The notes beneath the pieces were generated by a model that saw only the letters and a list, made by a program, of their open reading frames with translations, was not told where the DNA came from and searched no databases. Both the position numbers and the translations under genes were made by a program. DNA of 64,000 nucleotides from Nocardia sp. NBC_00565 (lineage in GTDB: Bacteria; Actinomycetota; Actinomycetes; Mycobacteriales; Mycobacteriaceae), in assembly GCF_036345915.1 (NCBI RefSeq), contig NZ_CP107785.1:2790001-2854000 (forward strand), written 5' to 3'. Below are positions 8,710 to 16,839 of this stretch, piece after piece. Position 1 is the stretch's first letter. Every line of letters starts with the position of its first letter.

Positions 8710-9927
8710 ATGCCCGAAGCCGTCATCGTCTCTGTCGCCCGGTCACCGATCGGTCGCGCTGGTAAGGGGGCGTTGCGAGACCTGCGGCCCGACGACTTGG
8801 CGGCGCAGATCGTGCAGGCCGCGCTGGCGAAGGTGCCGGCCCTCGGCGCGAACGACATCGACGATCTGATGCTCGGTTGTGGCCAGCCCGCCGGTGAGTC
8901 GGGCTTCAATCTCGGGCGAGTGGTTGCGATCCTGGCGGGCCTGGATCTGGTGCCCGGCACAACGGTCAACCGGTACTGCTCGTCGAGTTTGCAGACAACC
9001 CGGATGGCGCTGCATGCGATCCGCGCCGGAGAGGGCGACGTCTTCATCTCCGCCGGTGTGGAAACCGTGAGCCGCTACGTCAAGGGCAATGCCGACGGCC
9101 TGCCCGACACCGAGAACCCGGTGTTCGCCGACGCGGTGGGTCGGACCGCGAAATTCGCTGCAGGAGGCGATATCTGGACCGACCCGCGGACGGAGGGTCT
9201 GCTGCCCGATATCTATATCGCGATGGGACAGACCGCCGAGAACGTGGCGCAGCTGTGCGGTGTGACCCGTGCCGAACAGGACGCTTTCGGTGTGCGCAGC
9301 CAGAACCTCGCCGAGGTCGCCCTCGCCAACGGGTTCTGGGAGCGTGACATCACACCGATCACCCTGCCCGACGGCAGCGTTGTCTCGAAGGACGATGGCC
9401 CGCGGTCCGGAGTCACCCTGGACAGGGTCGCCGAACTGAAGCCGGTATTCCGGCCCGACGGGACGGTGACGGCCGCCAACTGCTGCCCGCTCAACGACGG
9501 TGCCGCCGCGGTCGTGATCATGTCCGACACCAAGGCCGCCGAGCTGGGCCTGACGCCGCTGGCTCGGATCGTTGCGACCGGAGTCAGCGCGCTGTCCCCC
9601 GAAATCATGGGTCTGGGGCCGGTGCAGGCGTCCAAGCAGGCGCTGGCTCGTGCCGGGATGACCATCGACGATATCGACCTGGTCGAAATCAACGAAGCAT
9701 TCGCCGCCCAGGTCATTCCCTCGGCGCGGGAGTTGGGTGTCGACTTCGACAAGCTCAACATCAACGGCGGCGCGATCGCGGTCGGTCACCCGTTCGGCAT
9801 GACCGGCGCCCGCATCACCAGCACGCTGATCAACTCCCTGCGGTTCCACGACAAGCAGATCGGTTTGGAAACCATGTGCGTCGGTGGGGGTCAGGGGATG
9901 GCAATGGTGCTCGAGCGCCTGTCGTAG
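8710..9927 (+). CDS. Thiolase (acetyl-CoA C-acetyltransferase / 3-ketoacyl-CoA thiolase)
   Basis: This 405-residue thiolase carries all catalytic motifs: the nucleophilic Cys in VNRYCSSSLQT (about residue 90), NGGAIAVGHPFGMTGAR with the active-site His (about 358), and the second Cys in ETMCVGGGQGMA (about 388). It cleaves a 3-ketoacyl-CoA with CoA, or condenses two acyl-CoAs. The start at 8710 has a GAAAGG site 9 bases upstream; an in-frame ATG at 8689 lacks one. It is the first gene of a same-strand run to 15663 with short gaps, so it is probably the last catalytic step of that pathway. Confidence 0.92.
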   Translation: MPEAVIVSVARSPIGRAGKGALRDLRPDDLAAQIVQAALAKVPALGANDIDDLMLGCGQPAGESGFNLGRVVAILAGLDLVPGTTVNRYCSSSLQTTRMALHAIRAGEGDVFISAGVETVSRYVKGNADGLPDTENPVFADAVGRTAKFAAGGDIWTDPRTEGLLPDIYIAMGQTAENVAQLCGVTRAEQDAFGVRSQNLAEVALANGFWERDITPITLPDGSVVSKDDGPRSGVTLDRVAELKPVFRPDGTVTAANCCPLNDGAAAVVIMSDTKAAELGLTPLARIVATGVSALSPEIMGLGPVQASKQALARAGMTIDDIDLVEINEAFAAQVIPSARELGVDFDKLNINGGAIAVGHPFGMTGARITSTLINSLRFHDKQIGLETMCVGGGQGMAMVLERLS

Positions 9928-9956
9928 CCGCACACCTTCTTCAAAAGGACCTATTT

Positions 9957-10709
9957 GTGAACAGATTCGAAGGCAAGACCGCGATAGTCACCGGCGCCAG
10001 TCGAGGCATCGGGCTCGGCATCGCGCAGCGCTTGGTCGACGAGGGGGCGAGGGTCGTGATCACCGCCCGCAAACAGGACGCCCTCGACGAAGCGGTGAAA
10101 GTACTGGGCGGCCCCGACCGGGCGCTGGCCGTCGCGGGTCGCGCCGATGACGTCGACCACCAGGCCGAGACCGTCGCGCGCGCGATCGACACGTTCGGTA
10201 GCGCCGATCTCCTCGTCAACAACACCGGCATCAACCCGGCTTTCGGGCCGATGGTCGATCTGCCGTTGGATGTGGCCCGCAAGATCGTCGAGGTCAACTG
10301 TCTGGCCGCACTGTCGTGGGTGCAGCAGACATATCGGGCCTGGATGAAGGACTACGGGGGCGCAATCGTGAACGTATCGTCGGTCGCCGGTCTCAAGCCC
10401 GCACCGGGCATCGGCTTCTACGGCTCCAGCAAAGCGATGCTCACCCACATCACCCAGGAACTCGCGGTCGAGCTCGGCCCGAACCTGCGGGTCAACGCCG
10501 TCGCCCCGGCGGTGGTGAAGACGAAGTTCGCCACCGCTCTCTACGAGGGCAGGGAGGACGACGTTGCCGCGGCCTACCCGCTGAAGCGGCTCGGTGTGCC
10601 CGAGGACATCGGCAGTGTGGTGGCGTTTCTGCTCTCCGACGACGCGAGCTGGCTGACGGGGCAGTTGCTGGTCGTGGACGGTGGCATCACTCTGACAGGT
10701 GGGGTCTGA
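9957..10709 (+). CDS. SDR family oxidoreductase
   Basis: This 250-residue classical SDR has the cofactor motif TGASRGIGLG (about residues 12-21), NNTGINP at about 90 (normally NNAG), the catalytic Ser in IVNVSSVAG, YGSSK as the YxxxK pair near 157, and a C-terminal DGGITLTGG. It likely oxidises or reduces a hydroxyacyl-CoA or keto intermediate with NAD(P). The GTG start at 9957 follows AAAAGGA at ideal spacing; the upstream in-frame ATG overlaps the thiolase and was rejected. It lies 29 bases after the thiolase and 1 base before the next gene. Confidence 0.9.
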   Translation: MNRFEGKTAIVTGASRGIGLGIAQRLVDEGARVVITARKQDALDEAVKVLGGPDRALAVAGRADDVDHQAETVARAIDTFGSADLLVNNTGINPAFGPMVDLPLDVARKIVEVNCLAALSWVQQTYRAWMKDYGGAIVNVSSVAGLKPAPGIGFYGSSKAMLTHITQELAVELGPNLRVNAVAPAVVKTKFATALYEGREDDVAAAYPLKRLGVPEDIGSVVAFLLSDDASWLTGQLLVVDGGITLTGGV

Positions 10710-10710
10710 C

Positions 10711-11703
10711 ATGGCGCGGATGACGGCATGGCGAGTCCACGAGCTGGGCGAGCCGGGCGCGGTGCTCCGGCTCGAGGACGTGGACCGTCCGGAGCCCGGC
10801 CCGAACCAGGTTGTCGTGCGGGTCGCCGGCGCCTCGGCGAACTTTCCCGATGTACTGATGTGCCGCGGCCTCTATCAGGTCCGGCCGCCGTTGCCGTTCA
10901 CCCCCGGCGTCGAATTGTGTGGCGAAGTGGTGGCGGTCGGTGCCGACGTGACCGGGATTACCGTCGGTGACCGGGTGCTCGGCGGCGCGGTGTTGCCGCA
11001 TGGTGGTTTCGCGGAATTCGCCGTGCTGGATGCCGCCCAGACCTTCCCGGCGCCGCCGTCGTTGGATGACGCCGAGGCGGCCTCGCTGTTCATCGGCTAC
11101 CAGACCGGCTGGTTCGGGTTGCATCGGCGCGCTGGATTGAAAGCGGGGGAGACCCTCCTGGTGCATGCCGCGGCAGGCGGTGTGGGCAGCGCCGCGATCC
11201 AGCTCGGCAAGGCCGCCGGTGCCCGGGTGATCGGCGTCGTCGGCGGTGCCGAAAAGGCAGCCTACGCCGAGGATTTGGGTGCCGACGTAGTCATCGATCG
11301 TCAACAGCGGGACTTCGTCGAAGTCGTCAAGGACGTAACCGGCGGTCGTGGTGCCGACGTGATCTACGACCCGGTCGGCGGCGAGGTCTACCAGCGGTCC
11401 ACGAAATGCATTGCCTTCGAAGGCCGCATCGTCGTCGTCGGGTTCGCCGGCGGCGAGATCCAATCGGCCGCACTGAATCACGCGCTGGTCAAGAACTATT
11501 CGATCGTCGGTCTGCACTGGGGTTTGTACAACACCCAGGATCCGGGCGCCGTCGCCGAATGCCACCGCGCGCTCACCGCACTTGCCGCCGACGGTGCGAT
11601 CCGTCCCCTGGTCAGTGAACGGCTGAGACTGCACGACGTTGCCGACGCCGTGCAGCGGCTCGCGGACGGCAAGACCGTCGGCCGCGTGGTCTACACGCCC
11701 TGA
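10711..11703 (+). CDS. NADPH:quinone oxidoreductase-like MDR protein
   Basis: This 330-residue zinc-independent medium-chain reductase has PGVELCGEVVAVG near residue 66, the Rossmann motif VHAAAGGVGSAAIQLGK near 150, and DVIYDPVGG near 215. It lacks the structural-zinc cysteine cluster of alcohol dehydrogenases. Such enzymes reduce quinones, enoyl-CoAs or enones with NADPH, so here it may act on an unsaturated acyl intermediate. The ATG at 10711 lies one base after the SDR stop; a GTG at 10699 is an alternative. Co-transcription with its neighbours is nearly certain. Confidence 0.9.
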   Translation: MARMTAWRVHELGEPGAVLRLEDVDRPEPGPNQVVVRVAGASANFPDVLMCRGLYQVRPPLPFTPGVELCGEVVAVGADVTGITVGDRVLGGAVLPHGGFAEFAVLDAAQTFPAPPSLDDAEAASLFIGYQTGWFGLHRRAGLKAGETLLVHAAAGGVGSAAIQLGKAAGARVIGVVGGAEKAAYAEDLGADVVIDRQQRDFVEVVKDVTGGRGADVIYDPVGGEVYQRSTKCIAFEGRIVVVGFAGGEIQSAALNHALVKNYSIVGLHWGLYNTQDPGAVAECHRALTALAADGAIRPLVSERLRLHDVADAVQRLADGKTVGRVVYTP

Positions 11704-11745
11704 GACCAGCAGTTTTCACCGCAATTACATCTTCGAGGAGTATTC

Positions 11746-12507
11746 ATGACCAATCCGACACAGCGGACCGCGGTTGTCACCGGCGCCGCTCGTGGAATCG
11801 GCGCCGCCGTCGCCCGGCGGCTGGCCGGTGACGGTATGGCAGTAGCCGTGCTCGACCTGGACGAGACCGCCTGCAAGACGGTCGTCGACGAGATCGAATC
11901 GGCCGGTGGCCGCGCGCTCGCGGTCGGTGCAGATGTTTCCGACGAGGCCGCGGTCATCCAGGCGGTCGATCGCGTGGCCGCCGAACTCGGCGCACCGACG
12001 GTGTTGGTCAACAACGCCGGGATCCTCCGCGACAATCTGCTGTTCAAGATGAGCGTCGACGACTGGGATGCCGTCCTGAACGTGCACCTGCGCGGGTCGT
12101 TCCTGCTGGCCCGGGCGGCGCAGGCGCACATGATCGAGCAGAAGTGGGGTCGCATCGTGAACCTGTCCAGCACGTCGGCACTCGGCAACCGTGGCCAGGC
12201 CAACTACGCGGCCGCCAAGGCCGGGCTGCAGGGATTCACCAAGACGCTCGCACTCGAGCTCGGCAAGTTCGGCGTCACCGCGAACGCGGTCGCCCCGGGT
12301 TTCATCGAGACGGAGATGACCGCAGCCACGGCCGCCCGGATGAAGATTCCCTTCGAGGAGCTGCAGAAGGCCATGGTCGCCCAGATTCCGGTCGCCCGTA
12401 CCGGCACTCCCGCCGATATCGCGCACACCGTGTCGTTCCTGGTGAGCGAGGGTGCCGGATTCGTGTCCGGCCAGGTGATCTACGTGGCCGGCGGCCCGCG
12501 GAACTGA
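11746..12507 (+). CDS. FabG-like 3-oxoacyl reductase (SDR)
   Basis: This 253-residue SDR carries VTGAARGIGAAVAR, NNAGI, the NLSS serine, YAAAK, and the loop FIETEMTAA that is common in FabG/hydroxyacyl-CoA dehydrogenases. It probably interconverts 3-hydroxyacyl and 3-ketoacyl thioesters, the step between the MaoC hydratase downstream and the thiolase upstream. The last residues read VAGGPRN rather than the usual DGG tail. A GAGGAG ribosome site lies 5 bases before the ATG. Confidence 0.9.
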   Translation: MTNPTQRTAVVTGAARGIGAAVARRLAGDGMAVAVLDLDETACKTVVDEIESAGGRALAVGADVSDEAAVIQAVDRVAAELGAPTVLVNNAGILRDNLLFKMSVDDWDAVLNVHLRGSFLLARAAQAHMIEQKWGRIVNLSSTSALGNRGQANYAAAKAGLQGFTKTLALELGKFGVTANAVAPGFIETEMTAATAARMKIPFEELQKAMVAQIPVARTGTPADIAHTVSFLVSEGAGFVSGQVIYVAGGPRN

Positions 12508-12524
12508 ACGGAGGGATGAGAGCT

Positions 12525-12977
12525 GTGAAGGTATTTCAGGGCCTGTCCGAGCTGGAGGCCGCGGTCGGGACCCATCTCGGATACAGCGACTGGCACACGG
12601 TGACCCAGGAGCAGATCGATCGCTTCGCCGAAGCTACCGGGGATCACCAGTGGATCCATGTGGATCCCGCGAAAGCCGCCGCCGGACCGTTCGGCACCAC
12701 CGTCGCACACGGGTTCCTCACCCTGTCATTGGTGCCGATGCTGGCCGGGCAGGTGTATGCGGTGCAGGGCTTGTCGATGGGCGTCAACTACGGCACCAAC
12801 AAGGTGCGATTCCCCACTCCGGTCCCGGCCGGGTCCCGGGTCCGAGCCGGTGTAGAGCTGGTCTCGCTCATGCCGGGCACGATCGGGTCGCAGGCGGTGA
12901 GCCGGGTGACCGTGGAGCTCGAGGGCTCGGACAAGCCCGGGTGTGTGGCCGAGACGGTCGCGGTGCTGGTGCCGTGA
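12525..12977 (+). CDS. MaoC-family enoyl-CoA hydratase
   Basis: This 150-residue single hot-dog domain belongs to the R-specific hydratase family. The signature is DWHTVTQEQIDRFAEATGDH, then QWIHVDPAKA and TVAHGFLTLSL, containing the catalytic Asp and His (D..xxNPxH type, here GDHQWIH). It hydrates trans-2-enoyl-CoA. I chose GTG at 12525 because GGAGGG lies at good spacing and the protein then begins VKVFQGL as related proteins do. An ATG at 12516 is only a few bases after that site. Confidence 0.88.
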   Translation: MKVFQGLSELEAAVGTHLGYSDWHTVTQEQIDRFAEATGDHQWIHVDPAKAAAGPFGTTVAHGFLTLSLVPMLAGQVYAVQGLSMGVNYGTNKVRFPTPVPAGSRVRAGVELVSLMPGTIGSQAVSRVTVELEGSDKPGCVAETVAVLVP

Positions 12978-12999
12978 TGGCCGATCAGGAGGATGACAG

Positions 13000-14193
13000 A
13001 TGACCAATCCCGACGCGGTTCGTGATGATCTGCGCCGCCGAGTGGAAGCCGTACTCGCGGAGCATGATCCGGCCACCACCGATGCCGTGACCTTTCACCG
13101 AGCCAGGTTCGACGCGGGTCTGGCCTGGGTCCACTTTCCGATCGGGCTCGGTGGCCGGGCCGTCGACCGGGAACTGCAACCGTTCGTCGACGCCCTGTTC
13201 GAGCAGGCCGGGTCTCCGGATAACAATGCGGCGATCAACGGTATCGGCCTGGGTATGGCCGCGCCGACGATCCTCGCCCACGGCACCACGGAACAGCGGC
13301 AGCGCTTCCTGCGTCCGCTGTGGAGCGGGGAGGAGATCTGGTGCCAGCTGTTCAGTGAACCGGGCGCAGGCTCGGACCTGGCCGCGATCGCCACTCGGGC
13401 AGTGCGCGACGGCGACGAGTGGGTCGTCAACGGGCAGAAGGTGTGGACCTCGGTCGCGCACAAGGCGCAGCTGGCAATCCTGGTGGCGCGCACCGATCCC
13501 AGCCGGCCCAAGCACGCGGGGCTGACCTACTTCATCTGCGATATGACCGCCCCCGGAGTCGAGGTCCGGCCGCTGCGGCAGATCACCGGCGAAGCGGAAT
13601 TCAACGAAGTCTTCCTCACCGACGTGCGGATCCCCGATGCGCACCGCCTGGGCAAGGAAGGGGAAGGCTGGCGAGTCGCCACCACCACTCTGAACAACGA
13701 GCGCGTCTCGATCGGGGGACGTGCACTACCCCGCGAGAGCGGAGTACTCGGTGTCGCCGCCGGCCTCTGGCGAGAATTCCCGGAAAAGCGCACCCCCGAA
13801 CTGCAGCACCGATTGTTGCGATTGTGGGTGGATGCCGAGGTCTCCCGGCTGGCGGCAACCCGGCTGCGTCAGCAGGTGGCCGGCGGCCAGCCCGGGCCCG
13901 AAACGTCCGCTGTCAAGCTGTCGTTCGCCCGCGTCAACCAGCAGGCTGCCGGATTGGAGGTCGAACTGCACGGTGAGTACGGCCTGCGATACGACGATTG
14001 GACAATGGTGCGCCCGGACCGCGTCGATTTCGCCGGTCGGGGCGCCGGCTACCGCTTCCTGCGAGCCAAAGGCAATTCGATCGAGGGCGGAACCTCGGAA
14101 ATCCTGCGCAACATCATCGCCGAACGAGTCCTCGGCCTGCCAGGCGAACCCCGCGCGGACAAGGACATCGCCTGGAAGGATCTGAGCCGATGA
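13000..14193 (+). CDS. Acyl-CoA dehydrogenase, catalytic-type subunit
   Basis: This 397-residue acyl-CoA dehydrogenase has CQLFSEPGAGSDLAAIA (about residue 120), the FAD-binding VWTSVAHKAQ and TYFICDM segments, and a C-terminal EGGTSEILRNIIAERVLG that includes the glutamate region of this subfamily. AGGAGG lies about 7 bases upstream of the ATG. The stop overlaps the start of a second dehydrogenase by four bases. Paired genes of this kind in mycobacteria and Rhodococcus can form alpha2beta2 heterotetramers; that is inferred here from the pairing and the differing C-termini. Confidence 0.9.
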   Translation: MTNPDAVRDDLRRRVEAVLAEHDPATTDAVTFHRARFDAGLAWVHFPIGLGGRAVDRELQPFVDALFEQAGSPDNNAAINGIGLGMAAPTILAHGTTEQRQRFLRPLWSGEEIWCQLFSEPGAGSDLAAIATRAVRDGDEWVVNGQKVWTSVAHKAQLAILVARTDPSRPKHAGLTYFICDMTAPGVEVRPLRQITGEAEFNEVFLTDVRIPDAHRLGKEGEGWRVATTTLNNERVSIGGRALPRESGVLGVAAGLWREFPEKRTPELQHRLLRLWVDAEVSRLAATRLRQQVAGGQPGPETSAVKLSFARVNQQAAGLEVELHGEYGLRYDDWTMVRPDRVDFAGRGAGYRFLRAKGNSIEGGTSEILRNIIAERVLGLPGEPRADKDIAWKDLSR

Positions 14194-15287
14194 GCGACAT
14201 CCTGCTGCTCGACACCGATGTCGAGACCTCCTTGCGGAGCGCGGTGCGTGACCTGCTCACCACCCGATGTGATCCGTCCGCGGTTGTGCGGGCCTACGAA
14301 GGCGATCGGACACTGACCCGGATGCTGTGGAAATCGATCGCTGACGACCTCGGGCTCGCTGGTCTGCTCATCCCCGAGGACCGCGGCGGGGCCGGCGGTA
14401 CGGCCCGTGACGCCGCTGTCGTACTCGAGGAGTTCGGGCGATTCGTCGCACCGGTACCGTTTCTGACCAGCAGCGTGATCGCCGCGACCGTCCTGCTCGC
14501 GGGCGACTCCGCGCTGGTCGGTCAACTCGGCGACGGTGAATGCAGCGCAGCGCTGCTGACGCCGTTCTCCACTGCGTCGGTGACACAGATCCCGACGCTG
14601 ACGGCTGATGCGCAGGGCCGGGTATCCGGCCGCGTCACCAGCGTCGCCGGTGCGCTCGACGCCGATGTACTGCTGGCCGCCGTTCAGACGGCGAACGGTA
14701 CGGAGGTGCACGCGTTGGCGGCCGCCGCGGTGACAATCGAGCCGGTGGTCTCCCTGGACATGACCCGTCCGCTGGCCGATATCATTGTCGACTCCGTGCC
14801 CGGCCGGGTCGTCGTTGCCGCCGAATCCGGTTGGGCGGCACTGCAATCCGGCTTGACGATCGGCGCCGCACTCCTGGCGTCCGAGCAAGCGGGGGTGGCG
14901 GCCTGGTGCCTGGAGACAACCGTCGAGTATCTGAAGCTGCGACGCCAGTTCGGCCGGGTGGTCGGCGGATTCCAGTCGCTCAAGCACCGCCTCTCCGACC
15001 TCTATGTCGAGGTCGAGTCGACCTCGGCCGCCGCGCGATATGCGGCGGGAACATTCGCGGCGGGCGACCCCGACAGCGTGATCGCCACCGCCGTCGCCGC
15101 GTCCTATTGCAGCGATATCGCGGTGCGGGCCGCCGAGGAGGCCATCCAACTGCACGGCGGGATCGGCATGACATGGGAGCACCCGGCGCACCTGTACCTC
15201 AAACGCGCCAAGGCCGACCAGATCGCGCTGGGAAGCCCCGGCCACCATCGGAGATTGCTGGCAGACCTCGTCGGGCTGCCATTGTAA
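14190..15287 (+). CDS. Acyl-CoA dehydrogenase, second subunit
   Basis: This 365-residue member of the same superfamily is more divergent. It retains RRQFGRVVGGFQSLKHRLSD (about residue 250) and HGGIGMTWEHPAHLYLKRA (about 320), which in heteromeric enzymes form the FAD- and interface-binding half. It lacks the EGTSEI-type segment seen in its upstream partner. It starts inside the stop of that partner (ATGA), giving tight translational coupling and equal dosage. It most likely provides the non-catalytic subunit of a heteromeric dehydrogenase. Confidence 0.88.
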   Translation: MSDILLLDTDVETSLRSAVRDLLTTRCDPSAVVRAYEGDRTLTRMLWKSIADDLGLAGLLIPEDRGGAGGTARDAAVVLEEFGRFVAPVPFLTSSVIAATVLLAGDSALVGQLGDGECSAALLTPFSTASVTQIPTLTADAQGRVSGRVTSVAGALDADVLLAAVQTANGTEVHALAAAAVTIEPVVSLDMTRPLADIIVDSVPGRVVVAAESGWAALQSGLTIGAALLASEQAGVAAWCLETTVEYLKLRRQFGRVVGGFQSLKHRLSDLYVEVESTSAAARYAAGTFAAGDPDSVIATAVAASYCSDIAVRAAEEAIQLHGGIGMTWEHPAHLYLKRAKADQIALGSPGHHRRLLADLVGLPL

Positions 15288-15339
15288 AAAGGCTGAATCT
15301 GCCTAATTCCGAGAACAACCGAATGCAGAGGAGTAACCA

Positions 15340-15663
15340 GTGCCCAATCCGTATGTGGTGGTAGCGACCATGATTGCCAAGCCGGGACAGGAGGAACTCG
15401 TCGAGCAGACCCTGACGGCCGCGGCTGCGGCAGTGCACGCCGAACCGGGCTGCCTTCTGTATGCGTTGCACCGGAAGGCGGGGACAACGGCCCATTTCGT
15501 CATGATCGAGAAATGGGCGTCGAAAGAGGCCCTGCATGCGCACGGTCAAAGCGCCGCACTGCGCCACATCGGGGAAGCGCTGGGCAACGCACTCACCGGC
15601 CCGGCCGAGATCCTGGTCTTCGACCCGCTTCCTGCCGGCGACCCGGAACTCGGCGCACTCTGA
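15340..15663 (+). CDS. Small ABM-domain (quinol) monooxygenase-like protein
   Basis: This 107-residue ferredoxin-like ABM-domain protein has an N-terminal VVVATMIAKPGQEELVEQ strand-helix, the EPGCLLYALH motif near residue 40, and HFVMIEKWASKEALHAH near 60. Family members form dimers and act as quinol or small-aromatic monooxygenases without a cofactor, or as binding proteins. The GTG at 15340 follows a GAGGAG site perfectly. It is the last gene of the acyl-CoA operon, 52 bases after the dehydrogenase. Its role in the pathway is unknown. Confidence 0.8.
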   Translation: MPNPYVVVATMIAKPGQEELVEQTLTAAAAAVHAEPGCLLYALHRKAGTTAHFVMIEKWASKEALHAHGQSAALRHIGEALGNALTGPAEILVFDPLPAGDPELGAL

Positions 15664-15699
15664 CCGGGTCTGTGCGGCGAATATGTTTCGGTGAAACCT

Positions 15700-15714
15700 T
15701 GAACATGCTGTTCA
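15700..15714. promoter_or_regulatory. Candidate TetR operator (perfect inverted repeat)
   Basis: TGAACA-TGC-TGTTCA is a perfect 6-bp inverted repeat. It is nested within a wider GGTGAA (15690-15695) / TTCACC (15711-15716) pair. It lies 53 bases before the GTG of the TetR gene, in the only gap after the operon, and suits an autoregulatory site. Function is inferred from position and symmetry. Confidence 0.5.
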
Positions 15715-15767
15715 CCGGTGCCAACACCGCCAAACTCGTGCTCGCCGTGTAGAGCCATACTGTCCAG

Positions 15768-16394
15768 GTGACCGATACAGAGGACCGCTCGCGCGCGGAC
15801 CAGACCCGAGCGCGGCTGCTCGACGCGGCGGTGGTCGCCTTCGCTGAACGGGGCTTCCACGGCTCGACGACCCGCGACATCACATCGATCGCCGGAGTGA
15901 GCACGGGGGCGATCTACGTGTACCACCGTTCCAAAGAAGAGTTGCTCTACCAGATCTCGCGCACCGGTCACCTGGACACCCTGGAGCGTGTCCGCACTGC
16001 CATCGCTTCGGCACAAGACCCCGCCGACCAACTGATCGCGTTGATGCGGGAGTTCACGATCCATCACGCACGCGCCCACACCGTGGCCCGGATCGTCAAC
16101 TATGAGCTCGCCGCTCTGAGCCCGGAACATCAACAGGAGATCAAGGAAACCCGGCGCGCGATCGAAGCAGAGGTCCGGAGCTTGATCGAGCGAGGTGTCG
16201 CCACCGGGGTGTTCGAGAACTCGAATTCCCAGATGGCCGCGACCGCCCTGCTTTCGCTGGGCATAGACATCGCGCGTTGGTATCACGACGGTGGTTCCTG
16301 GTCACCGGAGGATATCGGCGACTATTACGCGGAGCTTGCGCTCCGGATCGTGGGCGGTCGGAGATCGAGGCCGCCCGAGCCCGCTCGATCGTGA
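15768..16394 (+). CDS. TetR family regulator, probably of the acyl-CoA operon
   Basis: This 208-residue protein has a TetR DNA-binding domain at residues 8-60 (FAERGFHGSTTRDITSIAGV, then STGAIYVYHRSKEEL). The C-terminal domain is helical with a Tyr/Trp-rich end, as in acyl-CoA-responsive members such as KstR-type proteins. It starts with GTG 104 bases after the operon's last gene, and the gap holds a perfect inverted repeat. The likely role is ligand-relieved repression of the operon and of itself. Confidence 0.88.
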   Translation: MTDTEDRSRADQTRARLLDAAVVAFAERGFHGSTTRDITSIAGVSTGAIYVYHRSKEELLYQISRTGHLDTLERVRTAIASAQDPADQLIALMREFTIHHARAHTVARIVNYELAALSPEHQQEIKETRRAIEAEVRSLIERGVATGVFENSNSQMAATALLSLGIDIARWYHDGGSWSPEDIGDYYAELALRIVGGRRSRPPEPARS

Positions 16395-16425
16395 ATATCA
16401 CAAGGGTGAAACCACTGAAACCGGC

Positions 16426-16683
16426 GTGCGGAGGACCACAGTCCAGGTCGACGGCGAAACGGCCAGTTACCTGACCGCAGGGCAGGACGGCCCGGCCGTG
16501 TTGCTGCTGCACGGAACATATTGGTGCCGGGTGTGGCTTCCGGTGCTGGGCCGCCTCGCGGCGAGGGGGCTGCGGCCCCTTGCGGTCGACCTCCTCGGAC
16601 TGGGGTGCTCGGGCGGTGAGCTCACCCTGGAAACGGCCACGGTCCCGGCCCTTGCGGATTGGGTGGCGCGATTTAGTAAGTAG
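16426..16683 (+). pseudogene. N-terminal fragment of an alpha/beta hydrolase
   Basis: About 85 codons from a GTG at 16426 encode the opening of an alpha/beta hydrolase: TASYLTAGQDGPAVLLLHGT (the HG oxyanion strand), the following WLPVLGRLAARGLRPLAVDL and GLGCSGGE. The frame then stops at 16681-16683 just after the DWVARF helix. The nucleophile elbow, acid and His (about 180 residues) are missing and are not found downstream. It begins 31 bases after the TetR stop in a 445-bp gap before hrpB. Confidence 0.6.
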
Positions 16684-16839
16684 TCCCGGCGGAAAGTCTC
16701 GTCGCCGACTCCACCGGCTTTCTGCGTGCCGTTGATCCGATTGGCACAAAATACGGAGCGCACTATCGCAGTCCGTGACGGTATCCGTGCGGTGGGTAGG
16801 GCGTTGTTGATTGGAGCCGAGGCCGCAGACTGGTTGGTA

